Part shown: piece after piece, positions 43,051-46,372 of the stretch
How positions within the stretch are numbered: the first letter of the stretch is position 1
Layout: each line of letters opens with the position of its first letter
DNA from: Actinomycetes bacterium
GTDB lineage: Bacteria; Actinomycetota; Actinomycetes; Actinomycetales; Cellulomonadaceae
Assembly (NCBI GenBank): GCA_021778635.1
Contig: JAJYCD010000016.1
Location: 1 to 46,372 of the forward strand
Reading direction: 5' to 3'
DNA length: 46,372 nucleotides
Notes under the pieces: generated by a model
Told to the model about the DNA's origin: nothing
Database searches by the model: none
Seen by the model: the letters and a program-made list of their open reading frames with translations, nothing else
Program-made: the position numbers and the translations under genes

Positions 43051-43968
43051 CTACGCCGCGCCGGCGTCCCCCACGAGGTCCCGCGACCGCCACACGTGCC
43101 ACGAGAGCACCGCCCCGCCGACGAGCAGCGTCAGCAGCCAGATCAGCTGCGGCCCGATCGCCGCACCCTGGACCACGGCACCGAGCGCCGCCGTCACGAT
43201 CGCCCCGAGGACCAGCACGGCCGTGACGTCGACCGCCTGGGCCCGCGCCAGCGCCGAGAGCCACGTCGCGACGTAGGCGGCGAGGATCGCCCCGGTGAGC
43301 AGCACCCACGCCCACTGGGTCCCCGTCATGGACACGAGCGCCCCGGCCTGCCCTCGCACGACGGCCCAGGCCACCAGCACCACCGACCCGATCGACATCC
43401 GTGCGACGCCGACGGTCCAGGACGACACGCCGCGGAGCAGCCGCTTGGCGATCACGACCTCGACGGCCCACATCATCGTGGCGACGAGGATCATCAGCTC
43501 ACCCGATCCCAGCGCCGTCGTGACGCCCCCGATCAGGCCGATCTGGCCCACGACCAGGAGCACGATCGCCACCACGTGCGCGGCCGAGAGCCGCTCGCCG
43601 AGCAGCGGCACCGCCAGAGCCGCGACCCAGACGACGAGCGTCTTGTGGATGAACGCCGACTGCCCGGACGACGCCCGGGCGAGCCCGTCGAAGAAGAGCA
43701 GGAACGGCACGCTGCCACCGACCACCCCGATCACGGCGAGGGTGAGCCACTGCCGGGCGCCGACGGGACGGGTCAGTCGCGCGCCTGCGCGCCGACCGGC
43801 ACCGACGACGACGAGCAGCACGACGGCGGCGACGACGTTCTTGGCGGTGGTGTACAGGGACGAGCTCCCGAACGCGCGGACGCCGTAGCTGTTGAGGAAC
43901 ACCGCGAAGCCACTGATCACGGCGGTGCTGAGCGCCAGGAGGAGTCCTGTGCGGCGGTTGCTGGTCAT
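43051..43968 (-). CDS. EamA/DMT-superfamily permease
   Basis: The 305-residue permease has ten hydrophobic helices arranged as two EamA repeats (about residues 10-140 and 155-290). The first has VISGFAVFLNSYGV and SLYTTAKNVVAAVVLLVVV; the second has MILVATMMWAVEVVIAKRLL. It has no signal peptide. Its ATG overlaps the hypC stop by 4 bp (43965-43968), so it is translated with the hydrogenase accessory genes. The substrate is unknown; DMT proteins carry metabolites such as amino acids or nucleotide sugars. Its position within the operon suggests a hydrogenase-linked role (inference). Confidence 0.9.
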   Translation of the reverse strand: MTSNRRTGLLLALSTAVISGFAVFLNSYGVRAFGSSSLYTTAKNVVAAVVLLVVVGAGRRAGARLTRPVGARQWLTLAVIGVVGGSVPFLLFFDGLARASSGQSAFIHKTLVVWVAALAVPLLGERLSAAHVVAIVLLVVGQIGLIGGVTTALGSGELMILVATMMWAVEVVIAKRLLRGVSSWTVGVARMSIGSVVLVAWAVVRGQAGALVSMTGTQWAWVLLTGAILAAYVATWLSALARAQAVDVTAVLVLGAIVTAALGAVVQGAAIGPQLIWLLTLLVGGAVLSWHVWRSRDLVGDAGAA

Positions 43969-44216
43969 GCGGATCCCTTCAACGGTGGGTCAGGGGTGGG
44001 CCTCGGCGCCGCCTCACGCAGCTCGAGCGCCTCGCGGGCCTCGTCGGGCTCGAGCCGCGACAACGCGAACCCGGAGTGGACGACGACCCAGTCGCCGGGG
44101 CGCACAGGTTCGTCGAGCGTGATCAACGAGAGCTCGAGCACCCGCGTGGTTCCCCGCGCCACCGCCTCGCGGCCGGGACCGACCGTCACGATCTGGGCGA
44201 TCTCACCGAGACACAT
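43965..44216 (-). CDS. hypC: Hydrogenase maturation factor HypC
   Basis: The 83-residue chaperone begins MCLGEIAQIV, with the essential Cys2 that carries iron cyanide/carbonyl groups with HypD and delivers them to the large subunit. The core VLELSLITLDEPVRPGDWVV followed by HSGFALSRLEPDEA is the HypC/HupF pattern. The start overlaps the maturation protease gene by 14 bp (44203-44216) and the stop overlaps the DMT permease gene. HypA, B, D, E and F are not in the window. Confidence 0.93.
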   Translation of the reverse strand: MCLGEIAQIVTVGPGREAVARGTTRVLELSLITLDEPVRPGDWVVVHSGFALSRLEPDEAREALELREAAPRPTPDPPLKGSA

Positions 44217-44721
44217 CGACGGTCACCTCGGGCTCGCCGGTGGGAGTGAGGGAGCCCGCCACCGCACCGACCACCAGACCCACGGCGGCGTCCAGCACCT
44301 GGTGGACGTCCGGGGACAGCGGGGCCCCGTGCTCGAACGCGGACGACTCGACGCCGACCAGGACGAGCCGGGTCGGCAGGCGGCGCAGGGCTCGACCGAG
44401 CTCGACCGCGGCCGCCAGCCCGAACGCGTGCGTCCCGCCGCGCCCGGTCCTGGCCCATGCCCGGTCCGCGAGCGGCTCCGCGTCCGCACCGGTCTCGATG
44501 ACCACGAGGCCACCCGGCTCTCCGCCCGAGCACACGGCGTCGACGACCACGACCACGTCCGCACCGACCCACAGGTCGATCAGGCCCGTCGGGTCCTCGT
44601 GCTCGAGGACGGCCACACCGTCGAGACCGAGACGGGCGACCCGGCGCGCGACGATCGGACCGACGGCGTCGTCCCCGCGGTCGGGGCTGCCGAGGCCGAT
44701 CACCAGCCGGGTCGCGGTCAC
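44203..44721 (-). CDS. Hydrogenase maturation endopeptidase (HyaD/HybD family)
   Basis: This protease removes the C-terminal tail of the large subunit after nickel insertion. The 172-residue protein has LVIGLGSPDRGDDAVGPIVA at the start, with the conserved Gly-rich turn and acidic Ni ligand. The second acidic ligand is in ADVVVVVDAVCSG, and the His ligand probably lies in RGGTHAFGLAAAV. LVLVGVESSAFEHGAPLS follows. The GTG at 44721 overlaps the large-subunit stop (GTGA, 44718-44721), coupling the protease to its substrate. Confidence 0.92.
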   Translation of the reverse strand: MTATRLVIGLGSPDRGDDAVGPIVARRVARLGLDGVAVLEHEDPTGLIDLWVGADVVVVVDAVCSGGEPGGLVVIETGADAEPLADRAWARTGRGGTHAFGLAAAVELGRALRRLPTRLVLVGVESSAFEHGAPLSPDVHQVLDAAVGLVVGAVAGSLTPTGEPEVTVDVSR

Positions 44722-46028
44722 GAACGCTCCACCGTCAGGTCGAGGAAGTGCGTCGCGCAGGAGATGCACGGGTCGTAGTTGCGGATGGCCTCCTCGCACC
44801 GGTGCGAGAGGTCGTGGTCGGAGAGCTGCACCCAGGCCTCCGTGAGGGTGCGCAGGTCCGCCTCGATGCTCGGCTGGTTCTGCGAGGTCGGGGGCACGAT
44901 CTGCGCGTCGAGGATCGTGCCGTGCCCGTCGAGGCTGTACCGGTGGAACAGGACGCCGCGGGGCGCCTCGGTCGCGCCGAACCCCTCGCCCGCGCGCGCC
45001 GGCACCGGCACGGACGGTGCGACACCGTCCCGCCACCCGTCGATGATCCGCAGGGCCTCGACGAACACCTCGACGAGCTCGACCGACCGCACGATGATCG
45101 ACCGGAACGGGTTGCGGCACGTCGTCCCCAGACCGGCCTCGCGCGCCGCCGCCTGGGCGAGCGGGGACAACCGGTCGTGGTTGAGCGTGTAGCGCGCGAG
45201 CGGGCCGACCACGTAGGGCAGGTCCTCGCCGTCCAGGTTCGCGTGCAGCGCGTTCGAGTGCGCGACGTGGAACTCGGTGATGTGCGACGGGAAGTCGCGG
45301 ACGTCGAAAGCCGCGCCCGACGTGGTCACCACGCTCCCGGTGTCGATCGGGTACCCGTGCTCGGGCCGCAGCGAGAGGTAGGTGTACGGCTGCTCCATGT
45401 CGGGGAAGTCGAAGGTCGACACGAGCCGCACCGTCGCGAGCGCGTCCTCCAGACCCTGCGCCAGCACCGGCCGCAGCGCCTTCAGCTCGGCGACGCTCGG
45501 CATCCGGTAGAAGCCGCCGAGCCGCACGTTGACCGGGTGCACCGACCGGCCGCCCACGACCGTCATGAGGTCGTTGCCGGCCTTCTTCAGGCGCAGACCG
45601 CGCTCGACCGCCGCGCCGTGGTCCTTCGCCATCTCGATCGCCCCCGGGTAGCCGAGGAAGTCGGGGGCGTGCAGCAGGTAGATGTGCAGGGCGTGGCTCT
45701 CGATCCACTCGCCGCAGTACAGCAGCCGCCGCATCGCCTGGATGGCCGCCGGCACCGTCACGCCGCACGCGTCCTCGATCGCCATGCACGAGCTGAACTG
45801 GTAGGCGACGGGACAGATGCCGCAGATCCGCGCGGTGATGTCCGGTGGCTCGGTCCAGGCTCGACCGCGCAGGAACGCCTCGTAGAAGCGGGGCGGCTCG
45901 AAGATCCGCAGCTGCACCTCGGTGACCTTGCCATCGTCGATCTCGATGTGCATCGCCCCTTCGCCCTCGACCCGGGCGAGGGTCCCGACGTGCAGGACCT
46001 GGCCGCCGTCGGTCAGCTTGTGGCTCAT
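44718..46028 (-). CDS. hyhL: [NiFe] hydrogenase large (alpha) subunit, group 3b-like
   Basis: This catalytic subunit carries the NiFe site. The 436-residue chain opens with [20 protein letters not shown]. The N-terminal ligand motif is [18 protein letters not shown] (Cys69 and Cys72) and the C-terminal motif is [15 protein letters not shown] (Cys421, Cys424, His427). Only nine residues follow the final His. The short length, ICPVAYQ motif and neighbours match soluble group 3b (Hyh) enzymes of actinobacteria rather than membrane uptake hydrogenases; exact grouping needs a tree. Its ATG overlaps the small-subunit stop (46025-46028). Confidence 0.93.
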   Translation of the reverse strand: MSHKLTDGGQVLHVGTLARVEGEGAMHIEIDDGKVTEVQLRIFEPPRFYEAFLRGRAWTEPPDITARICGICPVAYQFSSCMAIEDACGVTVPAAIQAMRRLLYCGEWIESHALHIYLLHAPDFLGYPGAIEMAKDHGAAVERGLRLKKAGNDLMTVVGGRSVHPVNVRLGGFYRMPSVAELKALRPVLAQGLEDALATVRLVSTFDFPDMEQPYTYLSLRPEHGYPIDTGSVVTTSGAAFDVRDFPSHITEFHVAHSNALHANLDGEDLPYVVGPLARYTLNHDRLSPLAQAAAREAGLGTTCRNPFRSIIVRSVELVEVFVEALRIIDGWRDGVAPSVPVPARAGEGFGATEAPRGVLFHRYSLDGHGTILDAQIVPPTSQNQPSIEADLRTLTEAWVQLSDHDLSHRCEEAIRNYDPCISCATHFLDLTVERS

Positions 46029-46372
46029 GAGCGCACCTCCTCCTGGAGCGCCGGTTCATGACGCTCGCTCTCGCGCCGGAACGGCTCGGACGCCGCGTTG
46101 AACGTCCGGTAGATGCGCATGACCTGGTCCTCCGCCATGCCCAGCGCGAGGAGCCGATCGGCGAGCGAGGACGTGTTCGGGGAGTCCTGCGGTCCGAAGC
46201 ACCCGTAGCAGCCCCGTGAGAACGCCGGGCAGATGGCACCGCAGCCCGCCTGCGTGACCGGTCCGAGGCACGGCGTGCCGTTCGCGACCGCCACGCACAC
46301 CGCACCGCGCCGCTTGCACTCGACGCACACGCTGTAGGTGGGGATCCGCGGACGCCGACGCTGGATGTACGC
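46025..46372 (-). CDS. hyhS: [NiFe] hydrogenase small (delta) subunit, C-terminal part (cut by window edge)
   Basis: The last 115 codons of the small subunit are present and the frame is open to the window end. The visible chain has [33 protein letters not shown] and [13 protein letters not shown], a dense cysteine set that ligates [4Fe-4S] clusters which carry electrons to the NiFe site. A GTG at 46330 is in frame but lies within the conserved region, so it is not the start. The 4-bp overlap with the large-subunit gene shows co-translation. The beta and gamma diaphorase subunits of a 3b enzyme would be expected upstream, beyond the window. Confidence 0.9.
   Translation of the reverse strand, partial: AYIQRRRPRIPTYSVCVECKRRGAVCVAVANGTPCLGPVTQAGCGAICPAFSRGCYGCFGPQDSPNTSSLADRLLALGMAEDQVMRIYRTFNAASEPFRRESERHEPALQEEVRS

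Overview
The window is very GC-rich (long runs of G/C-ending codons, frequent GTG starts, dense 4-bp ATGA/GTGA overlaps). It reads as the chromosome of a Gram-positive actinobacterium. Supporting signs are the whiB1/wblE-type WhiB protein next to convergent pdtaS (the Mycobacterium tuberculosis Rv3219/Rv3220c arrangement), an actinobacterial-type ferrochelatase with HemQ, and a CelR/CebR-type cello-oligosaccharide operator. A Cellulomonas-like member of the Micrococcales would fit best, but that is inference. There are no rRNA or tRNA genes, CRISPR arrays, phage genes or insertion sequences visible; it looks like ordinary chromosome with small functional modules.

Layout. 1-40 holds the first codons of a response regulator reading out of the window. 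224-5892 is a sensor kinase/NarL regulator pair followed by a MacB/FtsX-type ABC exporter. 6042-10256 is a large FHA plus multi-P-loop FtsK/EssC-like ATPase without visible WXG100 partners, followed by a convergent four-helix membrane protein. 11029-13445 holds whiB1, convergent pdtaS and a DUF2505 protein. 13527-19477 is a sugar ABC importer (binding protein plus two permeases, no ATPase) flanked by two paralogous LacI regulators, with a recognisable promoter and operator. 19637-22016 has glutamate dehydrogenase and a flavin-dependent luciferase-like oxidoreductase. 22064-24628 is a haem cluster (flavodoxin, ferrochelatase, HemQ). 24768-27499 has an FKBP lipoprotein, a MarR regulator, a DUF1697 protein and a NYN-domain protein. 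27554-31796 is a molybdenum-cofactor island (Cys-rich ArsR-type regulator, mogA, moaD, moeA, moeB/Z). 31890-38328 has a TetR regulator with a hydrolase, a CDF metal transporter, an unrecognised protein, an MFS permease and a Gfo/Idh/MocA oxidoreductase. 38701-41028 is a membrane GGDEF/EAL protein. 41164-46372 is a seven-gene minus-strand operon for a group 3b-like [NiFe] hydrogenase: small subunit (cut by the window edge), large subunit, maturation protease, HypC, a DMT permease, a DUF6390-like protein and a nickel/cobalt transporter.

Regulatory reading. At least seven genes have a TAnnnT hexamer ending exactly 6 or 7 nt before the start codon and no Shine-Dalgarno sequence, the signature of leaderless transcripts in actinobacteria. 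The sugar operon has a TTGACG-17-CATAAT promoter with a 14-bp operator just downstream of the expected start point, and a perfect 13-bp stem-loop between the binding-protein gene and the permeases. Several convergent gene pairs are separated by perfect GC-rich hairpins. Three short tandem-repeat arrays lie in or between genes around 33.5-36.5 kb, and a 21-bp duplication lengthens a receiver domain near 1.7 kb.

The most interesting places for follow-up are the hydrogenase operon with its coupled DMT permease and DUF6390 gene, the orphan FHA/FtsK ATPase, the Cys-containing regulator divergent from mogA, and the unrecognised protein at 34699-35649.
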